This document shows, piece after piece, positions 35,658 through 46,438 of a stretch of DNA of 64,000 bases (positions are counted from its first letter, which is position 1; every line of letters starts with the position of its first letter). Source of the DNA: Hyphodiscus hymeniophilus. Lineage: Eukaryota; Ascomycota; Leotiomycetes; Helotiales; Hyphodiscaceae. A program made the translations under genes and the position numbers. The notes beneath the pieces are model-generated. The model was not told the DNA's origin and did no database searches. It saw nothing but the letters and a program-made list of their open reading frames with translations. The stretch covers positions 806,001-870,000 of the forward strand of contig VNKQ01000003.1 of assembly GCA_016508695.1 (NCBI GenBank), written 5' to 3'.

Positions 35658-35703
35658 TTGTAAATATAAATATATAAATATATAAATATATAAATACAAA
35701 TAA
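35658..35703. repeat. AT-rich AAATATAT tandem repeat
   Basis: Four to five copies of an 8-nt AT-only unit. Low-complexity sequence in the divergent promoter region. Confidence 0.85.
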
Positions 35704-36040
35704 ACCATACCTTGTCTCATACCGGCAGTTCAATATGTGGAGTACAGGTAGGCTGGTGGAGTGGAGCCGCTGCTGCCCGAGTTCCCCGGGACGTCATCAG
35801 TCAGTAGAACCACCAACGTTTGCTTCTTTTTTTTTTCTGTCTCTTCCACTTCCAACCCGCCTGGATTATCTGAGTTGGCGTGAGCTTATTGCCCACCCAT
35901 CCCCCCGCGTTCGCAATACAATATCTTGAACCTTTTTGGAGATTTGTCTTCCCTCCATTTTCAACCCTCCTCATATTGTAGTAGCTGTGGTAGCTGTTGG
36001 GCGTGGGAAGGTCGTCCGGGAGCCATCAGAAACCACAATC

Positions 36041-37486
36041 ATGCTCTTCATACGCCTCCTTCCCTATGGCTGCCTTTATGCCATCGCGGCAAATGCTCAT
36101 GATACGACTTCGAGTTCGACTTCACGTTCAAGATCGAGTTCCAGTTCCAGTTCCAGTAGTCAGACGATTTTGACTGGAGGAGTAACTGAAGCTGCAACTC
36201 CAACGGGGACGTACCTCTCTTACTCCTCGACCATCACTGTCTCTTCATCCGCAATCACAACTTCTGCAATCATCTCCACAGTAACCAGTCATCACTCGAT
36301 ACGAATAACGACCTTGGGTTCAACGACGATATTCGGAATCAGTACAATGGCAAGCAATGCAACGAATGCCACCAGTACCAGCTCCTCTTCATCGAACTCG
36401 CAAATGTTACTCTCAGGAGCTACCCACACTTCAACTTCTCTCAATGGGACTTCGAATTCGACAGCCACCTCCTCCTCCTCCTCCTCCTCCTCATCCATTC
36501 AACCCACCAACGTCACACCCTGCAACAACTACCCCGAATTCTGCAGCCGAAAATACGGAAACATCACTGAAGTCGCGGCACATAACTCTCCCTTTGTCAA
36601 GGATGGTAATGCCGCAGCCAACCAAGCTCTCCCAGTGACAACACAACTGAACGATGGAATCCGACTTCTACAAGGACAGATGCACTTCGTCAACGGCACC
36701 GTCCCTCACTTCTGTCACACCTCCTGCGACGTGCTAGACGCTGGACCTATCACGGATTACCTTGGGACAGTCTATGATTGGGTATCTACGCACCCCTACG
36801 ACGTTGTGACAATCATCCTCGAAAATGGAGACTTCAGTCCGGTAGAGAAATACGTGCCTTTCCTCGAGAGCACGGGACTTGTACAATACGCCTATATACC
36901 CCCCATTCTACCAATGGCTCGCAACGACTGGCCAACACTTGCGAACATGATCCTGACGGGGAAGCGAGTAGTGTTCTTCATGGATTACGATGCGAACCAG
37001 ACGTCAGTACCATGGATCCTAGATGAGTTCTCCCAGATGTGGGAGACACCGTTCGATCCCACAGACAGCTCATTCCCCTGCACCGTCCAACGACCTCCTG
37101 GTCTCAACGACGCAGATGCTAAGAACCGATTATATCTGATAAACCACAATCTGAACTATGATATCAGTCTCTTGGGGAATAGTCTTTTGGTACCTAACAT
37201 CCCGGCGATGAATGTAACCAACAACGTCACGGGAGCCGGCTCTTTGGGGGTTTCAACTCAGAACTGCGTTGCTGAATGGGACTATCCACCTAAGTTCTTG
37301 AACGTGGATTATTACAACGTTGGCAACGGCTCGGTGTTCGAGGTTGCTGCTACATGGAACAACGTCACCTACAACAGACCTTGCTGCGGTGTGGTAGCAA
37401 CGGGAGCTGCGACGAGGGAAATGGTCGGAAAGAGCTTTATGATCATTGCGGCTATCGTCGCGGTATTCTCCTGTGCAATGCTGTAG
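36041..37486 (+). CDS. GPI-anchored PLC-like phosphodiesterase (TIM-barrel, PI-PLC-X-like)
   Basis: Predicted cell-surface protein of the fungal PLC-like phosphodiesterase family, 481 residues, one exon. Signal peptide MLFIRLLPYGCLYAIAANA, then ~140 residues of Ser/Thr-rich sequence including a (TCC)n-coded poly-Ser run (~36464-36494), expected to be O-glycosylated. The barrel starts with a Cys-rich PCNNYPEFCSRKYGNITEVA and the active-site-like AAHNSPF (His ~180). Next come DGIRLLQGQMHF, FCHTSCDVLDAG (~226), HPYDVVTIILENGD, WPTLANMILTGKRVVFFMDY and a C-terminal CCGVVATG. A hydrophobic tail (SFMIIAAIVAVFSCAML) suggests GPI attachment. Several NxT/NxS sites are present. The frame extends upstream to 35936 without ATG. 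True substrate unknown; classical calcium-site residues are not all obvious. Confidence 0.85.
   Translation: MLFIRLLPYGCLYAIAANAHDTTSSSTSRSRSSSSSSSSSQTILTGGVTEAATPTGTYLSYSSTITVSSSAITTSAIISTVTSHHSIRITTLGSTTIFGISTMASNATNATSTSSSSSNSQMLLSGATHTSTSLNGTSNSTATSSSSSSSSSIQPTNVTPCNNYPEFCSRKYGNITEVAAHNSPFVKDGNAAANQALPVTTQLNDGIRLLQGQMHFVNGTVPHFCHTSCDVLDAGPITDYLGTVYDWVSTHPYDVVTIILENGDFSPVEKYVPFLESTGLVQYAYIPPILPMARNDWPTLANMILTGKRVVFFMDYDANQTSVPWILDEFSQMWETPFDPTDSSFPCTVQRPPGLNDADAKNRLYLINHNLNYDISLLGNSLLVPNIPAMNVTNNVTGAGSLGVSTQNCVAEWDYPPKFLNVDYYNVGNGSVFEVAATWNNVTYNRPCCGVVATGAATREMVGKSFMIIAAIVAVFSCAML
36464..36494 (+). repeat. TCC microsatellite encoding poly-Ser
   Basis: About ten TCC/CCT units in the Ser-rich stalk of the GPI-anchored PLC-like protein. 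Length variation would alter stalk length only. Confidence 0.85.
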
Positions 37487-37799
37487 GTTTCTGCTTGGAC
37501 AAAGATACGAATATGTATATAGAACGGGAAAACTGCGAAATGGTAATACGGGTGACATATAAAGGGCATTAGCATGGCGTTTGGGGCACACCATTATAGA
37601 ATATGGTACGAAGGCACTTGGATTAAATACGCGGTATGAATAATACGAAATTCCAGACTCACTTTCAGGCCAGATCTGAGAAGTCGAGAATAATACCTCC
37701 GTCCTCTCCATCTTGCCCGAACCCTTTACACAACCCCCTTGATGAGTGGGCAGTGCCATCAAATATTTCAGCAATGAATATCATTTTTTCTTCATATCT
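37487..37799. other. Convergent 3' spacer between the two PLC-like genes
   Basis: 313 bp holding both 3' ends; nothing else recognised. Confidence 0.55.
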
Positions 37800-39707
37800 C
37801 TAACGCGCATCTGCACGATCATCCTCTACCCGTCGTCTCCTCTTCGCCATCACATTTATCCCACTAGCTTCACCCTCCCCACTCGGCTTCGCGAAATAGT
37901 CATTAATCGCCATACACAAGCTCGTAACCTCACTCCCCCTAAAATCATCAATCTCGATTACATTCGGCCAGCTCGACCGCCTTATCATTCCATCCCACAA
38001 ACTTCCCAACAGCGCCCGCTTCGCATGTATAGCTAGCCCTATAATACTCGTCTTCCTGTTCGCCACGTCCGTGATGTGGACCAAGTTCCGCTGCGTGATC
38101 GTCCAGGTGCTCTTATGCACCGCCGCTTGGGGGCTGGAGCGGAATTCTGCGAGTTTGTTGAGCTGGTCTGCGATCAGGCGCGAGGGTTTGTCGGTGTTGG
38201 AATAGGACCCCGTGATGGGGAGGCGCCGGGCGTGGATGAACGCTTGACTCGAAGAACCTGGTGGGCGGGAAGCTGATGTTGGCAAAGGTTCGGGAGCAGC
38301 GGCAGGAGGAGAGGTTGGGAGGGGGAAGAATCCGATGGATGATGGAGGGGAGCTAGGTGTAGGTACGGCGTTGTCTATATCTTCAATATTTTGTGAATTG
38401 GTGTCTGGGCTCGAGGTGTTATTGTCGGAGCTTTCGTCGAGCCAGCTTCCAACTCGTTGATCAAAAGAAAGGACCGAAGGTGTTGGACCGTTTGTACGAT
38501 GCGTTGCAGTCGCATTGTCGCCTTTGTCGTCGTCGTTTGATATAAGCCCTGAAGGCAGCATACCTTCAGTACCCATTGAGTCGCTATCGTCCCCATCCTG
38601 CGCAGGTCCTAGCTGCATCATTCCATCAGTATGATCCATCCCAGCAGTGCTTTCGATTGCAGCTACATCTCGTTCCATTAAAGGAAGGCTGCTGCTCTGG
38701 CCAGGTAACGGAGCACCATCTGGTAGCCTGACCAAAACCGCAGATTGAGATCCTGGAGCAATGAAAGTCGAGATAGGAAGTAGCGACAAATCATCCCCAA
38801 TATCCGAGGACGCAATCCAGAGAGCCTGTAATTTACTCATCTCCTCGAAAAACTTCCCCCATTTCTTCACAGAAAGACCTCTGAAGTTTTTTGTCGCATC
38901 CATCTCGTGACTAATATCAAGGATAACGAGTTCGCCAGGGTACTGATTTGTGAAAAGATTGATATCTTTGACTGTATCACTGATTTTCCGACCCGTGCCA
39001 CCAACCATGCCACTCCCGAACCTAGTGAAATGACCCTCATAGAATCTTCCGTTGTAGTATGTTGGACGAATATCAAATAGTCGTGCGCCGTCTATGAGTT
39101 GATGATATATGGTGGTACTTTGAGTTTGGGTGTTATGTGGATGCCCACCCCAGCTGTAAGATACCTCGCTCATGCCGGAGTCGTGACTTCCTGGTATGGA
39201 GATGTCACGCATACTTCTAGAACCAATAGCGGAGAGCATAGATTGCATCCACGCAACAGGTGGGTTAGAGGAAATATAGGAGTCTGTATCGCCGGAGAGG
39301 ACGAAGGAGACGACACCATTCTCGACGAACCCGAGGTTGAGAGTCGATCCTTCTGGGTTGTTGAGTGACGCCAGAGTTTCTTGAAATTGAACCTCGATAT
39401 GCCTTGGCGCACGTGCTTTGATGATGAAGGATGCTGGTGAAGGGCTATTCTCCAAGGAGTAAAAGGCTTCAGCTGTGTCGTCGCGGTGGTTCTTTTTGAA
39501 TTTGATATATTGTTCGTGTGCAGTACCGGCTTTGACTTCCTTGGGAAAACTCCATTCCACTTGATACGAGTGGCTGTCTGTCAATTTCCAATCGTAGGGT
39601 GTTGCATTGATGAGTGTGACATAACCAACTTTGGATTTTGCGAAAGAGGGTATAGCGAGAAAGAGAATGATGGCGAGTATCTGTAGGAAACTGGCCATAA
39701 AACGCAT
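37800..39707 (-). CDS. Secreted PLC-like phosphodiesterase (PI-PLC X-like) with long disordered insert
   Basis: A second TIM-barrel phosphodiesterase, 635 residues in one open exon. Signal peptide MRFMASFLQILAIILFLAI PSFA (written in two pieces). A β-rich ~120-residue N-terminal domain follows (GYVTLINATPYDWKLTD...). The X-like domain shows RDISIPGSHDSGMSEVSY (first catalytic His, ~174), HQLIDGARLFDIRPTYYNG, FYEGHFTRFG (second His, ~224) and PGELVILDISHEMD. Residues ~340-510 are an acidic, Met/Asp/Ser/Pro-rich low-complexity insert, after which the fold resumes (STWTITQRNLVHITDVANRK and SSWPNVIEIDDFRGSEVTSL). It ends in a basic tail with no membrane anchor. The His pair suggests it may be catalytically competent, but substrate is unknown. 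ATG 39707 is the first in the frame. It is convergent with the other PLC-like gene, though the two are only distantly alike. Confidence 0.82.
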   Translation of the reverse strand: MRFMASFLQILAIILFLAIPSFAKSKVGYVTLINATPYDWKLTDSHSYQVEWSFPKEVKAGTAHEQYIKFKKNHRDDTAEAFYSLENSPSPASFIIKARAPRHIEVQFQETLASLNNPEGSTLNLGFVENGVVSFVLSGDTDSYISSNPPVAWMQSMLSAIGSRSMRDISIPGSHDSGMSEVSYSWGGHPHNTQTQSTTIYHQLIDGARLFDIRPTYYNGRFYEGHFTRFGSGMVGGTGRKISDTVKDINLFTNQYPGELVILDISHEMDATKNFRGLSVKKWGKFFEEMSKLQALWIASSDIGDDLSLLPISTFIAPGSQSAVLVRLPDGAPLPGQSSSLPLMERDVAAIESTAGMDHTDGMMQLGPAQDGDDSDSMGTEGMLPSGLISNDDDKGDNATATHRTNGPTPSVLSFDQRVGSWLDESSDNNTSSPDTNSQNIEDIDNAVPTPSSPPSSIGFFPLPTSPPAAAPEPLPTSASRPPGSSSQAFIHARRLPITGSYSNTDKPSRLIADQLNKLAEFRSSPQAAVHKSTWTITQRNLVHITDVANRKTSIIGLAIHAKRALLGSLWDGMIRRSSWPNVIEIDDFRGSEVTSLCMAINDYFAKPSGEGEASGINVMAKRRRRVEDDRADAR

Positions 39708-42414
39708 CACTGGGGATTAAGCACAAACGCTTCATAGATTCGTAAGGCTGAGTTATGAAGCCAACGAATTGAGACATGGAAAAAAAAGTACAGAATTCCT
39801 TAAAGCTGTTGATTGCATTGATCGCTGACAGAAGGGAGAGCGGTTGCCAATCAAGGTGCAATTAACACGACTACTCAAAACTTCAGAGGTACCGTTGACG
39901 TCTCTTGAGATCTAGATTGTAGTTCAGACTGAATTCGGTATGGTTCGTCGTTTGGCAACGAATTGGTTCTTGCATGACGAGTAGCCGTGCCAAAGAGAGG
40001 AACCAGACTACTCAACCCCACTTCGTTTCTCTAGGTTTCACAACTTTGCCAAACTCTAATAATTGTATCTGTCAAGCCTCCAATCTGATTACACCACAAG
40101 AAACTAACGAGCCCTTTGTATTGCAAAAGAGCATTGGATAATTATGAGGGATGGGTGGTAGCTTTTGGTTGTAGCCTTTCGGGCTCTCGACTACTAAAAG
40201 AGCATAGGAATTGTAAAACAGCACGCCTCTTATCCTGATTGTATGCGGTCTCAGTGGCAATCGACTAGTCCTCCATTTGAAAGTCGTTGTCCACTTGACT
40301 GTTCTAGTGCGTGTAGCATGGAAAGAAATGCCTTGCGAACAGAACCTCAATATTTCGATACACGACCTGGAAGAAATTGCAATAGAAGAAAAATAGTACC
40401 GTCAAAGCCGAACTGGCGAATCAACTATTCAGCTGGAAAAGATCTTATGTGCGACTAAGCACGGGGCCATTTCCTGAATCGTTCTGTTGACAAAGGTATG
40501 CCTAAATGAACTTTACCTGATTCATCCGAGAACTCCTCTTCTCTCCAGCTGCAAGATAAAGGAATCTGCTAGAGGGCGGCACGAGTAGGATGCTGCTCTC
40601 TCCAGATCATTTGGATGGTATTGACCAACCAACCTGATTCGAAGTCGCTGTTTGCCATCGTGGCTGCTGAGGTTTGTTCCAAGTATGCTCATCTTCAGAC
40701 CAAGGACGCAAAGAGTGTCTCATCTAATGACTGGAGCTTGAAAATGGGACTGGTACAAGGATACGAGTTCCTAATCTCCATGATATGTCATGACTGCTGT
40801 GGTCCTCACGCAAAGTCCACCATATAAGCCACCACTTCCTAGGTGAGCTTTCGGTTTCGTGAATTAAGGAGAATGTTAATATTGATTCCCTTGTGTTTTG
40901 GTCTCATCGCATCATCAGTTACCAGTCCTGTAATCCGAGACGCACATTTCAGTGTATGTTGCCGCGCGATTGCAGGCTTGCAAGAGATACCCCATAAGCT
41001 TCTGCCGTGGGCTACCCGATCCGTCGCATTGTTGGAGGATTGAGAAGTTGACACTGCCCAGCATTTGGTTCGGACATATGGCGCGTCGAGGATTAGAGAA
41101 CTGGGAGATGTTACTGAGGTAGGAGATGGATGTATGAAGGAGAAGGGTTCCCCAGAAAGGTTCCCGTCACTCCCCGTCGTGGTGCCCGTACATGCGCGGC
41201 TCGGGATGATGCATCATCCTCTTCCTGCCAACCAACCTTTTGATGAGATGTTGTTGGTTGCCAGCCGGACATGAAGGCCAGGTGCAAATGGTGTTGGTAG
41301 ATCTCACTTGAGGTGGCGGAGAAACATATCAACATACGTTCCTGTTGCCCTCGTGGGTATAGAAAATAACCGGGTTCAATGCTAGCCCAACAAGGTCGGT
41401 CCTTCTTTGCTCAGAATTGTTCTGGTAGTTGGCTAAAGCCCTTCCATGCTAGAAAGCTTTCTGCCCCTCTACCCGTCGGTTGGTGGTCGATAAGGACCAC
41501 TACCGGTATCAACGACGAGGGCCGTGCTGCCGTGGTACACACTTGGTAGGGGTCGATAGTCGATATACCCCAGAAAGGCAAGTACTTACTGTAATCAAGC
41601 AGCCCGCGTTGGAGGAACAACAGGGGAGATTCGAGATGGGCTTACTGTAATTGGCATTAGTGAAAACATGCAAATCTACTACAAAGTGAGTACAGAACCC
41701 CCGCCTCTGTGTAAGGTAAGGCCGTCAGCTCTTTCTACCGACTCTTGCGGCATTGTACCCGAGTAGTACCATCTCACGAATCCTTTGAGTTGACGTTAGG
41801 CGGGACGAGAGAGTCCTCTCGTATTCATCTTGGACATCGAGTCTCAAGCTAGCTTACTTACTTACTAGCTCCTCGAAGCCAGGAGTGCTTAGATCATCAT
41901 CCATAAGCACAACAACATCTTGGGAGCTTGGAATTGCTTTTGCATGCGCGTACCGACGGATTGCCGAGTCTCAAGTAAGTCTGATCTTTGTCTGATTCGT
42001 AGACTGCAGCTTTTCGGGAACCGATGGACCGTTCCGTTACGGTCCATACGGTAGAAATCCGTGTTGAGGCGTTTGGAGTGTCGAGTTGGCACTTTACCAG
42101 CCAGTCATCGGCCATCTTCCTGCAGCCATCTTCTTCCGTCCCACAATCTGAGTGAGACGGGTATTTTGCACCCTATATTGCCTTCTTTTAAAGGAATGAG
42201 TGCCCTAGGTGCTTTGGAAATTTGGAATTTCTGGTTGCTTGCCTTTCATCAGTCGTTCGCTGCTTGTTTCTCCTTTTTGTTTCTGCAATGCCCTTCATCT
42301 ACGTATGATTCAGACCTTCCCATTTCGTACCCTACTGAGCAGATCAACCACGCTTCTGTTTTTATCCACAAACCCGCTATCTTAGCTTTATCTTCAAGTT
42401 CTCCAATATTCCCA
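39708..42414. other. Intergenic, 2.7 kb
   Basis: Upstream of the minus-strand PLC-like gene and of the small plus-strand gene at 42415. Only short, unremarkable open frames; a (CTTA)3 run near 41855. No gene or RNA recognised. Confidence 0.55.
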
Positions 42415-42717
42415 ATGACTATGGGTGCTCACAATGGGGGTACAAGACAGGAACGTTCCCCGGGTAGCATTTCTGTTGTACAAGCTCTGGAAATTGCCAG
42501 AGACAGTCCAGAAGGTGCGCAGGATTCAGTCATCGTGCGAATTTTGGAAACCGCACTCTCCAAGATCTGGGGTAAGATTCAAGCCCAGCCGACTTCCTAT
42601 GTTATGACAAGAGACGAATTTGCCGTCTTCAATTATTTCCAGGCTCGCTTTGAAGGACAAGAATTAGCAGCGTCGGCAAGAAGACGGTATTGGGATTATC
42701 AGCAAGACATCAACTGA
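42415..42717 (+). CDS. Conserved small fungal protein of unknown function
   Basis: 100 residues from the ATG at 42415 (MTMGAHNGGTRQERSPGS...). I believe this matches a small Pezizomycotina protein without a named function; its core is ISVVQALEIARDSPEGAQDS, VIVRILETALSKIWGKIQAQ, PTSYVMTRDEFAVFNYFQAR and ASARRRYWDY. It is predicted almost fully helical and soluble, with no signal peptide. The same frame is open upstream to 42061 and contains other ATGs (e.g. MSALGALEIW near 42197), but that stretch looks like untranslated leader. The gene lies 129 bp before the PNGase A start codon on the same strand, so it could be co-regulated or overlap its leader. Function not inferable. Confidence 0.7.
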   Translation: MTMGAHNGGTRQERSPGSISVVQALEIARDSPEGAQDSVIVRILETALSKIWGKIQAQPTSYVMTRDEFAVFNYFQARFEGQELAASARRRYWDYQQDIN

Positions 42718-42846
42718 GCTTGATCTTGAGTTCGTATAAGTAAAGCGGGCTTGCACCAGGAAACATTGCCAAGTTACTGTTAGTTGACCTTCATATTTCC
42801 TTTGGCAACAGAAACCCGGCTGACATGGAGTCTTCTAGCTAAAGTC

Positions 42847-45112
42847 ATGAACTCGAAACTTCGCGAAGCATCTGGAGTCGCAGACCTGTATGAGACTGGG
42901 TTGGAAGCGCAATCTACAGAGGCGTTGAATACTTCTTGTGAGAAAATTAGTGGCCATGATGCCGTCTGGGCTGAGGGTAAAGTTGTGCGGTCTTCCGAGA
43001 AATTCAGTGGGAGGTGGAAGCTGTTTGTGCTGGTCTTCGTCGCATGTTGCGTTAGTCTAGGCTGGCTGTTGATCGATTGTACACCTGCCAATGTTTTGGA
43101 CGAACAGCAATTTCATACCGCAACCTACGAGCATCTTGTAAAGTATGCTGCTGCAGCTTCTTCTGCAACGCCCACGCCAACAGGGGTGTTGGAAGTATTT
43201 CAAGTATACCAGCCCGTTCTCACTCCACAGGGGGCAGTCGATGAGACCGTCTTGAGTAATGGGCAGGAGAGCACCAATACTATTGCCTCGGCCTTTTCTC
43301 CGAGCAGCTGTGAAGTTCTCCTGATGAAGTACGATTTTGCGTACAGTTACGGAGCACCTTTTGTCGGTTTGTAATTCCTCACGATACAAGGTCCTTTGGT
43401 TGACTATTGATATAGGTAATTACACTCCACCAAAGTGTAAGTTCAATAGAGTGACGATGAACTTCACTGTTACCGTGAAAGGTCGCCAATTCGACAGGCT
43501 TGCTCTCATGTATTTTGGAGACACGGAAGTCTGGCGTACCTCAACTGCTGAACCAACCACTGATGGAATTGTTTGGACCTATGTTAAAGACATGACAGAA
43601 TTTATGTATTTCTGGGAATCGCCACAAACCCTCATCTTCGACCTTGGCAACTTGATCGACAGCACTTACACTGGTATTTTCAACACCACACTTACAGCAA
43701 CATTCTTCACGACTCAAGACACTGTCGAGCCTGCTGATCTGATCATTCCCATCTCAGCACGAAACGGAGCTACAGTCTCGCCGAGTGTCTTCACTCTACC
43801 CAGTGATAATGCGACGAACACGATCAGTTTCCCCCGAAACGTGAACCGAGCCGTCTTCTCCGTTTCTGCCTGCGGCCAAGCCGCAGAGGAATTCTGGTGG
43901 GGTAACGTGCTACAATCAGATGTCGACACTTTCGAGCCTTATGATGGAACACTATACGGCTATAGCCCTTGGAGAGAAGTGCAAATTCTCATCGATGGCC
44001 AACTTGCTGGGGTTGAATGGCCTTTTCCTGTCATCTTTACTGGTGGGGTGGTCCCTGGACTATGGCGTCCAATCGTTGGAATTGATGCGTTTGATCTGCG
44101 AGAACACGAGATTGATATTACACCATGGCTTCCCATTCTCTGCAATGGCAAAGAGCACACTTTCGAGATTCGCGTTGCCGGCATCCTAGATGATGGAAAG
44201 GGCAAAGGAGTGATCACCGAGACGGTGGGAGCCAGCTGGTACGTTACAGGAAAGATTTTCGTCTGGCTCGACGATGCAAGCTCTATTACGACTGGCCAAA
44301 GCCCTACAATTCGTCTGCCAGCTCCAGTCATCAGTGTCTCTCAACATTTGACACAGAACGCTACAGGCGCCAATGAGACCCTCAGCTACACCACGAACGT
44401 CAAACGCCAGCTGTCCATCTCTTCTGAAGTCAAATCCCAAAGAGGAAGCAAGCTTCAAACTTGGACGCAGTCTCTTACCGCCACAAATTATGGTCTTTAC
44501 ACTGGCTACGGTGCTACGCAAGAAAATTTACAGTCCACCGTCGGTACTGACGAATCCTCCGGAGGAGTGTCTTACAAGACTTCTTACTCGTATCCCTTGT
44601 ACGCCAACACAACCTATCTCGTCCAGCCGAGTGGGAGCTTCTCCCTTGAAGCGTCTGTAATTCGAGGTCTGGACCTCGCCGTTTATGGCACGCCCGTCTT
44701 TCCCACTGGCCTTCAACCCTTTGCCTCGATTCCCAAAAGCAAACCACTTGTGTCCGGCTTCTCAGGCACCCAGCTCTCCACCACGCAGAACGGAACTGCT
44801 TATTACTTTTCTAACGCCACCACTGGCACAAGTTCCGGCTTCGGAAGCACAAGCCAAGAGTTCACTTTCAGCGGCATCGATGCCAGTGGAGGTGTGACGG
44901 ACACAGAGCTATATTACAGGAATGTTGAGGCCGTCAACTCGACTATTGTGAAGGATGATGAGAGTCTTGTTGGCCAAGAATTCCGCACCTTCGGTTTTCC
45001 AGCTGCGTCTGTTGCGAAGACGCAGGCGGTATTTGGGGCTCTGACTCCAAAGGAGGCCCTTGGCAGAGGTCCCGGAAAATCAAAGCAGGTCTTGGTCCAA
45101 GGTAGAGGTTGA
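42847..45112 (+). CDS. Peptide-N4-(N-acetyl-β-glucosaminyl)asparagine amidase A (PNGase A) family
   Basis: PNGase A-type enzymes remove N-glycans from glycopeptides; the fungal members are secretory or membrane proteins. Exons 42847-43366 and 43416-45112 (49-nt intron, GTTTGT/TAG) give 738 residues. The N-terminus is cytosolic with a single signal-anchor helix (KLFVLVFVACCVSLGWLLID, residues ~58-77), so a type II topology is likely. The luminal part contains the family blocks CEVLLMKYDFAYSYGAPFVG, NYTPPKCKFNRVTMNFTVTV, GRQFDRLALMYFGDTEVWRT, SACGQAAEEFWWGN, PWREVQILIDGQLAG, VPGLWRPIVGIDAFDLREHE and a C-terminal repetitive β region. Several N-glycosylation sequons are present. ATG 42847 is the first in frame; the open frame begins earlier at a TTG. 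Whether the fungal protein is an active amidase is not shown by sequence alone. Confidence 0.9.
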
Positions 45113-46438
45113 TGAGACACGATAGAAAATGTTTGTTCTTACCATTCTTGTCACTCCTTTGTATCCTTTCGGAGGTCGGTGTTGGCGTGGCTGATGTCGT
45201 ATGGGCTTTTTCTCCCTTTCATAGCAGATCATACATGTAGATCCTACCCTTCAGTACATATTTCAGGAAAGAGAAACCACCCAACACTATGGTGGGGTGG
45301 TAACTTTTTCCACATTTATAAAAGAGTCAAACTTCAGTTTCCCAAGAGCTCGATCGGAAGTACCATATGTGATGCATTCATCATGGTCATCGCTGCACCC
45401 CAGGTTAGCTTTCACGCCTCTCAACTCAAATCCACGCCAGCAAATCTGCCACCTCCAAGGGGCAGGTTTCAGGACACAAAAACGAAAGAAATTCCAGACA
45501 TCGCAAGATACCCTGTGCTAGAATTACGGTCAATTCCGGTCCTGAATAAGCAAGCCGAAGCCAGCCTTGAAAGACAGCGCAGTACCAGAACTGAGCTCTG
45601 CAATGAACAACTCAAGCTTGAACTTCGAATGACTGTGGTTTCCTATTGATGCGAGGAATGCATCTGTGCTCATTATGTGAAAGCTCAGGGATTACTTGTT
45701 CGTTACTATCATGCTCGAGGGAGGAGTTGACAGAGCATAAGTCGGGACTCGGTAGTGAAGACGGTGTCGCTGCCGATGCTGCTGTTGGCTTCCATTTACT
45801 CCTCCTAGACTGATACGTATGGAAATTCTTGGGCACTGGCACAAGCATCCTAGCAACAACCGAAACAATACGGCATCGACATCGTATACTCGATTTATTG
45901 TAAACTCGGCGGCCGAAAGAGTCTTGGTATTCAGAGCTTGCCTTGCGAGTTTGGTGATGCTTGTAGTTGAACATATGGGTTTCAAAAGAGGATAGATTCA
46001 CGGTTTGAAAGATTTCGCCAGAGCACGAAGCGTTTTTGACCGAGTTCTACCTCCCAGCTGTGTTCAACCTCTACAACTGTGACCCTCAGCCCCTCTGTTA
46101 AACTCAATCTCTGCACCGCAGTGACTGCTGCTTCATGTTGGTTCTCTTGATTACCCCTGCCGCGAGCGTCCGTCTTGGAACGTAGACCAGCTTAGTCTTC
46201 GTCCTGAAAGGGGCCTCGAAGTGGGAGTCGAAGTCGACGCAATCATAATCTTGCTCGAGAGACTGACCCATCATTTCATACACCGACAATATCAAGATCG
46301 CCACTCTCTCAAACATTCCGAGTATGGGTTGATCGTATTTATTCTGCGATCATAATGAACATGCTAAACTCGTATTTCCCGAGCCATGCAACGCAGATAA
46401 CACCAATTCCCCTGCCAGCTCAAAGTCATCCCAACCGT
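45113..46438. other. Intergenic: 3' flanks of PNGase A and rps23
   Basis: 1.3 kb between convergent genes. Short open frames (e.g. 45179-45649 plus, 46104-46316 minus) have no recognisable protein. The latter probably lies in the rps23 3' region. Confidence 0.5.

Larger units (their letters stand above)
34807..36040. other. Divergent intergenic region with tandem repeats
   Basis: Upstream region shared by the SUR7-family gene (minus) and the GPI-anchored PLC-like gene (plus). It contains a 13-nt tandem repeat and an AT-rich repeat (listed separately). No gene is seen. Confidence 0.55.

Noticed and set aside
42061..42414. Longer start for the 100-residue protein
   Set aside because: The upstream part begins at GTG and lacks conserved character; it is more likely leader sequence.
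46104..46316. 70-residue minus-strand ATG frame downstream of rps23
   Set aside because: Probably within the rps23 3' region; no recognisable protein features.
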